64,000 bases of DNA from Corbicula japonica (taxonomy: Eukaryota; Mollusca; Bivalvia; Venerida; Cyrenidae): NCBI GenBank assembly GCA_038501625.1, contig JAZAYU010000037.1:4588001-4652000 (forward strand), written 5' to 3'. A program made the translations under genes and the position numbers. Shown here in pieces: positions 22,586 through 35,122 of this stretch. Below the pieces are notes generated by a model that was given only the letters and a program-made list of their open reading frames with translations, searched no databases and was not told the DNA's origin. The first letter of the stretch is position 1. Every line of letters begins with the position of its first letter.

Positions 22586-23610
22586 TTCACTGTTTTTTTC
22601 ACGTTGGTACCTAAACGCACATAACATTCCGAATGAGAACGTTTTGAAAACGGGTTCAAATTTAGTTATATGACGTCATGACGTCACATCATAGACATTT
22701 TAATGCCATTTGAGGCAATATTCCTCTCAAATCTATCACACAAATTGTGCACAAAAAGAAAATTTGTTTTCCGAGTGAAAGATAGAAATATATTTCATTT
22801 GTTAATATCGGAAAAATGTATTTTTATTCCTGGCTTTGCTTCTCGTGAAAATATGAATTGCGGAGCTCACCCGGTGAAACATATTGCTATTTTACACTTG
22901 TAAAATCACACATTCTCTTTATGATATATGTTTTTAAGCTGTTATGCTGTGAACTTTAATCTCAACAATAGAATGGCAACGTATTAAGCAAATATAAACT
23001 ACAGTATTTTACGAATTCTTTCAAAAATATCTTGATTTTATGTATTGCTTGATATTCGTTCAACATTATAACCTTTAAAAAAAAGAAAAACCTGTGTATC
23101 CTTATGTGTTTCTCTGCTTCTCGGAGCCTCTCATGATCTGAAACATTATGTAATTTTTGAAAGTGAATGCGTGTGTGTGTTATTCAAGGCAATGTTCTTA
23201 GTTCTCTTTCAGTACAAAATTGATCGACGCGCCTTATCTTTTTCTTACGTGTGCCATCTTACGTTTATAGGATTATTATTTATTATGACAGCTTACGCTC
23301 GAAACGGTCAGGACATTGTACAAATATTACCATTTATTCTTCGGAAACATCAATTCTGTATATGTATTTACTTTGTACAGTTAAAACGCGGAGATTTAAA
23401 TGCCATTTATTTTCCAGTTTTACACAAGTTGCTGGATAACTCAAACAGCTGTGTGCAAAGTATTGAAAGCCAGCCACATGAATTTTAATGTGTTGTAATC
23501 ACGGGACACGTTACTTTTTAAAATCCAGACTTTGCAAATGTGCGCTAATTGAAGTTCGTTTTTATATGTATTATTTATTATGTATACATGAGTAGTCGAC
23601 AGTCAACATT
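22586..23610. other. Non-coding stretch
   Basis: Contains a plus-strand frame of about 105 codons (23171-23488) with no recognisable domain. I see no repeat or RNA signature and do not call a gene. Confidence 0.4.
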
Positions 23611-24550
23611 AAAAAAGTGAAAAATGCATATCACTGATCGCCACACTCACAAAACACAGCCTCCCCATGCAGCGAAATAAAAGGGGAGAGGAAGAAAGAG
23701 CACGTTTGTTATATCAATTCAAATAAGACGCCACAAACAATTAACGAAAAAGAGAACCATTGGGGTTAACGCTTTGGAACAGTAAGTGGCAAAACCACAA
23801 GGGTTTAATCCAGGTTCTAGGGTACACCAACCTCACACTTGCCCCAACTGGTTCTCGAATCATAAAACAAGTACAAGTTGTCTTGGTGAAATAACTTCAA
23901 TCCCCTTATCAGGTCAACAATGTTGCATGCAAAAGCACACAAACATTTAAACATAACAAGCTTATAGAGTTAAAAAGCCAAAGCCAAAGGGGAGTACTCA
24001 ATAATCTAACCGAGACCGTAGCACATGGAGTCAAATCGGCAAGAACACGATGACAGATATAAAGGAAACAAATCGAGCATCCATGCTAATCATCAGTGCT
24101 GTTATCAATATCGTCCTTTGAAGGTCGCTGAACACATTACCTATGTATGGTATTTATCTGAAAATACCGCATTGAATGTTCCAATTCCACCGCCTTATGC
24201 ACAACATCGTTTGGGATGGTCACACGTGTACTGTTTATTGGTGTAAATATTGAGTTGCGCTCAACACGGGGCTATGCGGCGTGAGCAGCAATTTGCATTT
24301 ACATTACTGTTCATGAACAGGCTCATCAAACCGAGCCTGCGATATTTTCATATTTGTCGTGTTCGTTGGCTTTCAAAGTTCTCTGTTCATCTATTTAAAA
24401 AAAGATTTTCCTATAAATCTTCATTAACTCTTAAACCGCTTCTACCGTCGTGCAAACAAAGAGGTCGAAATTATGATCAACTAGATGGTTAGTTAATCAC
24501 CGGGCATGCTGAGCGCTGCAGAATATCATGTTGATAATCTTTCTTTTTAA
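23611..24550 (-). pseudogene. Penelope-like 3' fragment, interrupted by a family D element
   Basis: The 3' terminus ('aaaatgcatatcactgatcg') and 3' UTR run to 'aacaaatcgagcatccatgc' near 24085. Homology resumes at 'aaaaaagattttcctataaa' (about 24397) and continues through the terminal codons ('ctaccgtcgtgcaaacaaag') to about 24550. The ~305-bp insert between these points is a family-D element. No catalytic region is preserved. Confidence 0.8.
24083..24395 (-). mobile_element. Family D element inserted in a Penelope copy
   Basis: In inverted orientation it carries 'ggctcatcaaaccgagcctg', 'atttgtcgtgttcgttggct' and 'aaagttctctgttcatct', the same blocks as at 28450. Because it interrupts an otherwise collinear Penelope fragment, its extent of about 305 bp is well bounded. 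It has no open frame of note. SINE or MITE is possible; no A/B box or TIR was clear. Confidence 0.65.
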
Positions 24551-25346
24551 CACGCTAAACATTTTAAAAACCTTTTCAGTCATTTTTATGATCATGCCTT
24601 GGCATAAATAGGTTCGAAACAAGGCCGTTGGTATGCACGTTGTAGAGTCGCATGAGTACTCTAGAGCATTTTGGGGCAAGGGTAGATACACAAGTATTTT
24701 CTTAGCCCAAGACAACATTGATGTGTTATACTGGCTATCCTTGTCTCCAGGCATGTTACCGATCGAACATATTAGGACGATCTAAAGAAACGCATTTATG
24801 CAGTTCTCCAGCCACCACATAATCTTGCTGAGATTCGTCAAGAATTGTCTGAGGAAATTGAATGATTGCCCAAGGTTATAAAACTGAGCATAGAAACCAG
24901 TCTCAAATCTCAAGCATCTGATTGGCTGAAGTCGCCTTTTCAGCCATTCAGATCCTTGAGATTTTAGACGTGTTTCCAATCACAGCGTATATCCTTCAGC
25001 CAGTATGGTTTAGAACGCTCGGTGTTGTCATTCCGGCGCAGATGTGTAGCCTTTAGAGAAAATGGCGGTTATACTTGAAAATGAACATGTGATTTTGTAA
25101 CTTGTACCAGTTATTGTTCTTGGTGTTTTATGTGATGAAAACCAACTAGATAGTGTTTCACATTCCGCAAACAACTGCATAGAGGGATTAAAAAAGTGTG
25201 CTTCATGGATGAATATTTTATCTTAATAATACACTGTTCGTTTAACATTAAACTCTGTATTTTGTATTGTTTTGTAGTTTCGGCGAATGAAAAATACGTT
25301 GATCGCCATTAAGTGACGGAACATATGTAACCATTACAACTGCATG
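24551..25346. other. Non-coding stretch
   Basis: Short minus-strand frames only (85 and 65 codons) without recognisable domains. Nothing else supported. Confidence 0.4.
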
Positions 25347-25348
25347 TA

Positions 25349-26568
25349 CACTAGTCAAAAGTTCTAAGTGCACACTTGATAAATGTTAATTTTTCCAATA
25401 ATTTGATTGAATCTTTCAAAATAGTGTAAATTACAATGAAGAAGAATCAATATTCTATTAAAGCACACCAAAAATTTTAAGTCTGCTTAACCAGATTAAA
25501 AAGTAATAATATTTTAGCTCACTTGTTCTCAGAAAGCAATTTTCAAGTTAATTATCATTGCATCGTCTATCATTTGTGATCGTTTTCTCATCTCTGTATA
25601 ATTTAAATTTCATACAGATTTAAAGGAAATACTGTAGTTTGCCATTCCATTGCACTGAAATAGCTTTCTGTAGCTTTGTAATAGTCTGCTGGGCACGATG
25701 AGCCAACACACTCAATTTTATTTTATCCATAACGTTTTTACAGGATTTCAAGGAGAAAATTCCATTTTTCACACAATGTTTTGTGCCAAAAGCTTTTGAA
25801 TTGTCTAGCAGTTTGGGATGATACAATTTTCTATGATAGATGTGTAACAGCCTTTCCAAACGAAAAAAATGTATTCATTTCGATAAAATTGACCAGTTTT
25901 CGGATACGCCTTTTGAGCGAATAAGCGTCATTTTCGAATAATTCGATTTTGAATTTTATTGAATGTCTATAAATTTTAGTTTTAAATTTTTATTTATTGG
26001 ACATTCATCCAACAAATGATACATTATTTTTTTCGATTTTACGTTGTTTTACGTAAATATTTAATGACGTAATTGAGTAACATCAGCGTTCAACGTAAGC
26101 AACGTATCAATCTAGAAAATAATATCGTTTGATTTTATTCTTAAATTAATAAAATATGCAAAAATAAGGTATTTCTTTTGCATTTACGAAAACCGTCAAG
26201 AGTTTTTACAACAAATTTGAAGTTGTGCCTGTGAAAAGAATTTTGACGGCAATGTCGTTGTCTGCTGACGTCAACCGTTCCATGGTTACAATTTGTTGGT
26301 GTGTTTTTCGTGTTTGTCTTGAGTCGGTGAACATGTGAAAAACAAAACCGATTGTAAAAAAATAAATTTCGCTTGCCGCACGGGGATAATGCATAAAAAA
26401 CGTATGCCGACGTGGATGACGTCAAACGTAAAACATATGCACGGTTTTCAAAAAAATTATTGTTGTTTGATCATTATTAACATTAAGTCAAACTTTCATT
26501 CAATTTGAATAAGTTTACTTTAAGATATTCAAAATTGAAAAGTGTGCACTTGGAACTTTTGACCAGTG
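25349..26568 (-). mobile_element. T1 element, copy 4 (complete, young)
   Basis: Ends CACTAGTCAAAAGTTCTAAG and its mirror 'cttggaacttttgaccagtg', flanked by TA, 1,220 bp. Nearly identical to the copy at 29433, including two small frames. A 79-codon frame at 25620-25859 (minus) begins MERLLHIYHRK and is identical in both copies; a second of 62-94 codons lies at 26141-26425 (minus). Neither shows a transposase triad or a helix-turn-helix I can identify. They may be fragments of an ancestral transposase. Confidence 0.9.
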
Positions 26569-26570
26569 TA

Positions 26571-28449
26571 CATACGACGTTATAAAACTATATAAATAAA
26601 TGTATGCTATAGTTTATTTTTACAACTGCGTTTGTCATATCTGTAATCATTTCAACATTTTAGAAATCTGAGTAGAGAACGACCAGTACATCCAAGGTAC
26701 GCGGGAATTTGTGGTAAAATGGTCAAGAATTGAGCCACCCTGTAGCTCATGGTTCCCATTGGTCAGTTCTGAGATTTTAAGGGCAAGTAAGTTGTCTCAA
26801 GCAATCTGTGAAAAAAGACAGGCAATAAAAACCTATGGCTATACAGGAAACTATTTTTATCGGTTTATTATTTGGTCCAATAGGGAAAGGTTCATGTTAA
26901 GAAGTTTCTTATTCTTTATTAATATTTGAATAATGAACTAATGACTTTCGTAAAGCTTTTCAGTACTTTTTATCAAACAATCTTGAAATCTCATCTTTAT
27001 TGAAAACAAAGCGTTTCTTTCAGATAATACTCGTACTAAAGAAATTAAAAGCAACGTTTATATATCATAATCTTAGCAGTTTCTTATTTGATCGGATCTA
27101 GTTCATAATACCTTATTTAGGTTTAAATATAGACTGATGTTTTTGTTGACGCTTCTCAATATTGTTTTATTTAATTTAAATCAGAAATATTAAATTAACT
27201 CGTTCCAATTTCATTATTCGACCGAATTTGCTACAGGCAAATATTATCCCGTGTCTTCAATGTCTTCTTATAATGGTCTGCAAAAATAATCATTCGTTAT
27301 TCGATTCTGAATAAGCAATAAGAAACGTGTTCCCATCTTCTTATTCGGACACATAAGGAAAAGTTGAATATTATTATATGTCGTCAACGGTTTACTGAAT
27401 TGTTTTTAAGAATCAACCCAATTAAAAAACAAAGGGGAGATCATTTCAAAACTGTTTGATGTAGCTTCAAACAGTCTTAATAGCCAAATAAGTGTATATG
27501 AAGTCTAGCAACAGGTTTAATGCACTTAAGAATAAAACAAACTTGACAGTATGACTTTAAATATCTGACGTACAATGATGTGCACATGACTTTCTTCATG
27601 GAAACGTATTTTCGTATTGTTTAATGTTTCTAGTCTAATCTGCTTCTGGATTCTATTGGGAGTGTTTCTTGAAGTTTTGCTTTCTTGGAAAGTCGATGGT
27701 CTTTTTAGCGGCGAACGTTCTGTTCGCCGTTAAACATACCATAGACTTCCTAAAAAAGCAAAACAGTTTGTAAAAAAATCAAATAGGATACTTACAGTTA
27801 CTCTATTCACTTTCGGCTGATAAACACCTAGCTCGGTGATTGGCTCTTCACAAGTAGAAAAAATGTCTCAGATTGATTTTGGGCTGGTAAATATTTTTGA
27901 CGTAAAGACATTACCCCAAAATGCACGAAAGAATATCAGGTACTTCAAAAATTTATTTTTTTAAATACCGAGTTTTAAATTTAAAAAGAATCAATAGTGG
28001 CCAAGTAAAATGTATTAAATCCTATTTTTATCAATACTTAATTATCATCAATTATTCGATAAGTGTCGCTGACAATTTGCAGTTTACAAAATAACAAATT
28101 TTGTGACGTTAAAAGCGTTCAGTAGAAGAAATGACTGATAAATTATTGTCAATCAGAATTCTTATTTCTCGAGAACTATATTAAACCAAAGTCTTAAAAG
28201 TGTCAGATTAAATAAGCATATATTGAAGAACAAGAAATGCGGCCATCTGCTCGTTGAATCATTATATTATGTTATCTATAATAACCTGTAAATATAGTCT
28301 TTGAGGCCGATATGTTTCACACAATCAGACCTGCACGCTGTTTTGGTTTTGATGTTACAAGTAGGCAATTAAGAAGGTCGGTTTATGTCTAAAGAAACAG
28401 TAAAAACGTTCTTACTGTCAATCTTTTTGTGTTGTGGAGCTCGAACTAT
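26571..28449. other. Non-coding stretch between T1 copies
   Basis: No protein-coding signal. It contains a strong hairpin at 27674-27766, listed separately. Confidence 0.45.
27674..27766. repeat. Long hairpin, ~44-bp arms
   Basis: The centre is GGCGAAC-gttct-GTTCGCC. The arms continue outward as 'agtcgatggtctttttagc' against 'taaacataccatagact' and 'gttttgctttcttgg' against 'aaaaaagcaaaac', with few mismatches. Candidate short fold-back element or hairpin-RNA template. Confidence 0.7.
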
Positions 28450-28700
28450 GTAATAGATGAAAAAGGAACTTTGGAAGCTTCCAAACACGACAAATATCTA
28501 AATATTGCATGCTCGATTTGATTAAACCTGTTCATGTGCAGTTATGGAAATGCATATTACTGCCAACACCACCTAACCCCGGATTGGGCGCAACCTAACA
28601 TAAAGACAATAAATAGTACAATTGTGATCCATCCCAAACAATGGTATGCATATGGGGTGAACATGGAACTTTCAATGCGGTATTTTACCATCACGTATGA
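28450..28700 (+). repeat. Family D dispersed element copy
   Basis: Good family representative: 'agatgaaaaaggaactttgg', 'cttccaaacacgacaaatat', 'atgcatattactgccaacac', 'catcccaaacaatggtatgc', and 'ctttcaatgcggtattttac' at the far end. Comparison with 24083 (inverted) supports a ~250-300 bp unit. Confidence 0.65.
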
Positions 28701-29164
28701 AATGCTGTGATACACAACGTTGTAAAATATAAGAGCTTGTGTTCCGATCGAGGCCACGCGTTTTGCAAAAAGCATGCAAACTATTGAAACAACATCGAAA
28801 TTTTAAACTGCATTGCCATTTTGTGCGTATTATTTCTATGTAGTCAGAGTTCTAAACTGCATTTAAATTTAGCTCAAGAAAAGTTAGTTAGAACATGAAA
28901 TGCATAACACTTTGAATCCCATATCGATCAAGTTTCATGAATGATTTAGCAAACTACTATGATTTGGAAACAGACTAGAAACATTAAGTCGCATATGCCA
29001 AATGGATTTGGTATTATTTCAAAATCTAGTTTAAACTGAGATTATTTACACCGATCTCAAAATCTCCTTCATTATCACCTATTAATTTGGTTAAGAGCGC
29101 TGCTTATTCCATGATCGCGGTGTAGTGCCGTTCGCAAAGCGTACCAGGATATATGCGATTGCAT

Positions 29165-29350
29165 TTGATTGGAATACAGTAAAACCTGCCTCAGCATCCA
29201 CCTGCATTCAGCAACCACCTGTCTTAAACAGCAATTCTGAAAATATCTTTATCTTTAAATTTTGTTTTTATATTTACATGTCTTAAACAGCCACCTGTAT
29301 TAACCAGCCACTTTTCGTCACTCCCTTGGTTGGCTGCTTTGACTATGTTT
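29165..29350 (+). repeat. Dispersed repeat (acagtaaaacctg type)
   Basis: Text 'acagtaaaacctgcctcagc' with later 'ccacctgtcttaaacagc' and 'tgtcttaaacagccacct' repeats a short ~20-bp theme. I recall similar short interspersed sequences in invertebrate genomes; confirmation needs a repeat library. Confidence 0.35.
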
Positions 29351-29432
29351 AATCATTACGCGACTACGTTATCATTTACGATTAAAAAGTCCACTAAGAG
29401 CATAAGTGTAAGATCGAAAATATATACATGTA

Positions 29433-30651
29433 CACTAGTCAAAAGTTCTAAGTGCACACTTGATAAATGTTAATTTTTCCAATAATTTGATTGAATCTTT
29501 CAAAATAGTGTAAATTACAATGAAGAAGAATCAATATTCTATTAAAGCACACCAAAAATTTTAAGTCTGCTTAACCAGATTAAAAAGTAATAATATTTTA
29601 GCTCACTTGTTCTCAGAAAGCAATTTTCAAGTTAATTATAATTGCATCGGCTATCATTTGTGATCGTTTTCACATCTCTGTATAATTTAAATTTCATACA
29701 GATTTAAAGGAAATACTGTAGTTTGCCATTCCATTGCACTGAAATAGCTTTCTGTAGCTTTGTAATAGTCTGCTGGGCACGATGAGCCAACACACTCAAT
29801 TTTATTTTATCCATAACGTTTTTACAGGATTTCAAGGAGAAAATTCCATTTTTCACACAATGTTTTGTGCCAAAAGCTTTTGAATTGTCTAGCAGTTTGG
29901 GATGATACAATTTTCTATGATAGATGTGTAACAGCCTTTCCAAACGAAAAAAATGTATTCATTTCGATAAAATTGACCAGTTTTCGGATACGCCTTTTGA
30001 GCGAATAAGCGTCATTTTCGAATAATTCGATTTTGAATTTTATTGAATTTCTATAAATTTTAGTTTTAAATTTTTATTTATTGGACACTTATCCAACAAA
30101 TGATACATTATTTTTTTCGATTTTACGTTGTTTTACGTAAATATTTAATGACGTAATTGAGTAACATCAGCGTTCAACGTAAGCAACGTAATCAATCTAG
30201 AAAATAATATCGTTTGATTTTATTCTTAAATTAATAAAATATGCAAAAATAAGGTATTTCTTTTGCATTTACGAAAACCGTCAAGAGTTTTTACAACAAA
30301 TTTGAAGTTGTGCCTGTGAAAAGAATTTTGACGGCAATGTCGTTGTCTGCTGACGTCAACCGTTCCATGGTTACAATTTGTTGGTGTGTTTTTCGTGTTT
30401 GTCTTGAGTCGGTGAACATGTGAAAACAAAACCGATTGTAAAAAAATAAATTTCGCCTGCCGCACGGGGATAATGCATAAAAAACGTATGCCGACGTGGA
30501 TGACGTCAAACGTAAAACATATGCACGGTTTTCAAAAAATTATTGTTGTTTGATCATTATTAACATTAAGTCAAACTTTCATTCAATTTGAATAAGTTTA
30601 CTTTAAGATATTCAAAATTGAAAAGTGTGCACTTGGAACTTTTGACCAGTG
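29433..30651 (-). mobile_element. T1 element, copy 5 (complete, young)
   Basis: TA-flanked, 1,219 bp, in the same orientation as copy 4, with only a handful of single-base differences and a 1-bp indel in an A run (around 30425 and 30535). The 79-codon frame at 29704-29943 (minus) is identical to that of copy 4. Flanking sequences are unrelated, so the pair arose by transposition, not by duplicating the region. Confidence 0.9.
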
Positions 30652-30653
30652 TA

Positions 30654-31274
30654 GTATATACATAACATATCCGCTCTCTTTTAACGTGAAGCTGCTATAA
30701 TTGTGACGTATACTCCCCAGACATGAATTCGTCTCAGTTTTATGTTAATCACCCATTAAGCCATTTAACTGTATATCATATTTGCATTTGTTTATTGATT
30801 CAACATCATTATTCACTTCATTGTTGGCAAAGTCCGGTCAAAAAGATTTTAAGGCTTAGAAAAATGATAAATATTATTATAATTCTAAAAGTAATATACT
30901 CCGTGGTTTCAAGTAGTTTTAGTGTTGATTTCATACGGAGATGAGAATTCGTCTGATATTGCTACAGGACAACCAACTTTTGGCTTTGAGTAGAAAATAA
31001 CTTTAAAAATAATCCAAGTTAAGTTGAGAAGTATGATCTCGTTTTTTACAATACCTTGACATTTTCAAACCAAGTCCAAAAAATACACATTAAACAATAC
31101 TCACTTTAATTCATATAAATGTCGAAGCCATCTAGCCCCTTACAAGCAGCTCAATATTTACAAATTGTTTTTTCGTGATCAAACGCCTTCAAAGGCAGTA
31201 ATTAAAATAACAACGACTGAATGTAAAAGGATACATTTTAAGACCGATCAAGGGCACAAACATCTCTACTGTGA
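30654..31274. other. Non-coding stretch
   Basis: One short frame of 73 codons (30723-30944) with no domain. Nothing else recognised. Confidence 0.4.
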
Positions 31275-31440
31275 TAAATAAATGGATGAAAAGGAACGTT
31301 AAAAGTCATCGTGCACGACAAATATCAAAATATGTCAGGATCTGTTTAAGTGAGCGTGTTCATTAGCCGTGTAGGAAATGCATATTACTGTCAACGCCAT
31401 CTAACCCCAGGTTGAGCACAACTCAATATTTACACAGATT
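31275..31440 (+). repeat. Family D dispersed element copy
   Basis: 'ggatgaaaaggaacgttaaa', 'gtgcacgacaaatatcaaaa' and 'aaatgcatattactgtcaac' occur in the family order. Truncated at the right. Confidence 0.6.
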
Positions 31441-34387
31441 TATGTATCGTGCTCAATTGCCTTTGAAGTTTAACTTTACCAAGCCCATCGATTTAAAAGG
31501 CTGTGATAGTCTTAATACTTTTAACAAACAGTACATTGTATTAAAAGGGGATCTTCATCTACAGTTTAAATTTGAAATACATATAAAAATTGCATTTACG
31601 GTTTTTACGTAAATGCATTTCCACTTAATTTTCTTACAAGGGTCATGCTGTTCTTCCGAAGGTTCTTTGACACTAATGTAAGCGTAGCGTTAATCTTACT
31701 ATCAGAGGGTATTTTTTATCGATTGAGGTATAATAGCACTCTACGTATTAAGTAATACCGTTTGAATGGTAGTGCTTCCCAAAAATAAAACACACATTGA
31801 TTAAACGTTTCCCTCTATAACCCTTAGAGGGTCACCGTTTTACGGGATTTTGTCTTTAGTGAGTGTACCACTTTGTTGTGGACTGGGAGAGCTTTATTAT
31901 ATTGTGTACTGGACGTAATACGACGCATCGTTGAACCTCTTCTATCAAGGCTACAAGACATTCATTGGGCTTTCAATCATGTGCGAGGCAATAACGAGAC
32001 CTTCAACAGAACAGGGTGTACATCCGGATAAGGACCGAAAAGAGACTTGATATCCTTGCCGGCCGAATTGTTGTGGACAATCAATATTCCGACCAACATT
32101 TTCTCCAGAAAAAAATCAAGAAGTGTGGCTCTTAAGAGTTGAGCAGTCAGAAATATTATACACAGAAGAAACATACATTTACACATTAAGGTCAACATAG
32201 ACAATTTTCCAGAAATAGCAAGAAACACCCAAGCCAATGTAATGATTCGTCATTCTTCCTGTTACAATTAGGGCGTGACGAGGATTAAGATGATGTATCC
32301 CGTAGATTTATACAGACTCTACTGTTCCTCCTACCTGGAGAGGTAAGGAGTTGTTTTGTTAAATGTGGATTTTCTCATCTCCAAATAAACTTTTGATATG
32401 AGGTCACAAAACATTAAAGGGTAGAGCGATAACGTTTGTCTGTATAGTAGCTTAAAAATATTAGGGACATTTATATTTAGCAAACGCAACTTTCCAAGCA
32501 ACCGCTCCGAAGCAAACATGAACATAATCAGACAGTATTTATACATTCTTTATCCTCTTTTTTTAAAGCTGGTATTGTTCTCTATAAATGCAAATAAGCT
32601 TAAAAACAATGCGTTTCTTTTAGAAAATAAAAAAAAGAAACACACAAGAAAGACGATGTCGACGTCATCGTATAAGTGTGGTAAAATCAAATTAAAGATT
32701 CGTTAATACCTTTAAAAACTATAAGACTACCTCCTAGCAGTTTTATTCAATTAAAAATTAATTCGGTTAAAATTAAAAGTGTCAACAACCCATTTTTATT
32801 GTAACACCTACATCAGGGTTAGCGAATACAGATTGAAGTTGTACTTTTATTAATAAGAACTTAAATACATTTATTATTAAGAATGTAACAAAAGGCTCTG
32901 GTTACCATCCTAGAGAAATTTAACACTATTCAATTAGTAAGGGTATAATTAGGCCGGAGAACAATCCATCTTTAGATGCGCAAATATACACTTTTACTTG
33001 TTTACAAACAATTTCCAAGTCAGGACTTCTCTCAATAAACGACACAGGCCTTACTGAAGTAGTTGATCATGTTATTGTTCAAAAAGGTCATTATTTGACC
33101 TATCTTTATAGAAATCTGATCTGTCTGTTATGACTTCCCATACAATATTAATTAGTTTTTTTAAACAGGTATATAAAAGGATAAAATATATATAAAAATA
33201 TCTTTGTACTTGGATTTTTTTAATCACGTTAAATATAAAATAGAATGGTTGTATCTAAATAAAAGTAAAATTATACTTCAAAAGCAGAAGAAATTTGGCG
33301 AGAATATTTGAAAGTCAAATTACTCGGAAGCATCGGTATACAAGAAATAACCATTCTTAAAATACCAGGATGTTTGAAATTTAGTTTCACTGTGTTGGGA
33401 CGTTCCCTTATTTTCTTGTGTCTCTTCTATATATTCACTTTTTTCGGCTGTTTAACTGTATGTCTAGTTTTGTTTTAAAGATACGTTTTGGCTGCATATT
33501 TGTTTTCCATTTAAGTCTTTCACTTTAGTGATTTTGTTAATTATAGCCTTATCTAGAGTATATTGCGTGGAATGCGGTTAAGCACTGCTCCAGTGCCAGT
33601 ACTTTCGACGATGTTGAGGCAAATACAATATTGCAGACGGCTATTGTAATGGCTAAAAAAAGTATTTATCGAAATAAACAAATGTTTACCATTTTAAATT
33701 CTCTTTTATTGAAATGAAATAAAAGATCAAACAGACATGTTATATTAAAATAGAACTACAAGTAAAAAGTAATAATGTGGTGTCGTGATGTTTCGCAATT
33801 TTGACCAGAATGATTTCGGTTTTCTTTCACCAGTTTCATTTTACCCGTTTTTTTTTCATCTTGCGGAGCATTTAAGTCCCGTACGTGTCAGATAAAACAA
33901 TCTTTTATTTCGTGTCTGAATAATATATGACCAAAAAGTTTAACATGTAATACATCAAATACCTGTATAATTTTAATCATATAATTCATGGGTTAAATCT
34001 TGTACCAATAACTTATTTTGATGTGTTTAATTTTTGACTTTTCATATCTGTGGATTATTATCCACAGGAAAAAACTTAAACTTTCAAACTTTATTTACAT
34101 GCTAAGTTTCTTAATACAAGGAACAACAATAGCAAAAACATGAAATACATACAATATGATAATCAATGACGACAATATAATTGGAATCGACGATTCAACA
34201 TATATTACACAATATGTGTAGTTGTAACGAAATTATAATGCTTAAACAACAATCGTTTATACGAATAATATACTGATTTGGATTATTACAGTAGAAGTGT
34301 GTATTACACAAAACATGCAAATGATAAAAATAGTAGTTATACAGTGAATAATTTTATGATATTTTGCTATCCTTGAAATACAGTTTG
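31441..34387. other. Non-coding stretch; includes the 3' side of the LINE
   Basis: 31441-33900 shows only short frames without domains. The stretch from about 33,950 to 34387 lies directly downstream (minus strand) of the LINE stop codon and probably includes its 3' UTR. No clear terminal A-run or repeat unit marks the end. Confidence 0.4.
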
Positions 34388-35089
34388 TCATGAATTTATG
34401 GTTTTTCTTATGATGACAATGAATAAACTTAGTTTCTTTAATTCAAATCTATTTTCTGTATTTAAAAGATCGTTCAGTTTCTGTGTATTCGGCCTCCTAC
34501 AATAAAAGGGTTTGACATATTTTTTTCTTAAGTTATTGAAGTGATTACATTGTAATATATAATGAAATTCGTCGCCTAAATCTCCACAATAATTACATTT
34601 TCTTTCGTTAAGAGGAATACCTCTCCATCTACCCAGTTCAATGGGCAAATTGTGATTTCTTGTAAAAAATGCCATCATTGATTTACTGAGATAACTGGGT
34701 AAGACTGATATATATTTACTTTGTTTGAACTCTGATTTATACGTTTTATATAAATTATTTGAACTACGATTTATTTCAGACATCCAACTTAAAATAAAAC
34801 TATCTTGTAATTTTCTATGAATACTTTTTATAAGCCATTTCCTGTTTAAAAATCTTTGACTATACCACACTCCTGGGTATCCGTGTGAACACAAAATTGT
34901 TTTAACATTATTAATCCATTCTGACTTTACTTTGTTTTTCATATGAAGATTGAAAATAAATTCGTAAACATTGTGTGCTAATTTTGTATAAGTATCTTCT
35001 GTATCATCAGCAATTTTTGTCCAATAAGATATCACTCGTTTCTTAATTTCTATATTTATTGGCATTACACCTAACTCGCCATAAATCAT
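34388..35089 (-). pseudogene. LINE ORF2 C-terminal region with CCHC-like knuckle
   Basis: A 233-codon open piece. Near its end is a C-X2-C-X7-H-X4-C cluster (residues C165, C168, H176, C181) after RWRGIPLNERK, as found at the C-terminus of many non-LTR ORF2 proteins, where it is thought to bind nucleic acid. The first Met is not a real start; the piece is the continuation of the reverse transcriptase frame after a break near 35100. Confidence 0.8.
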
Positions 35090-35122
35090 ATGAGTTGGTG
35101 TTGACTTCTTTAACCCAAAAAG

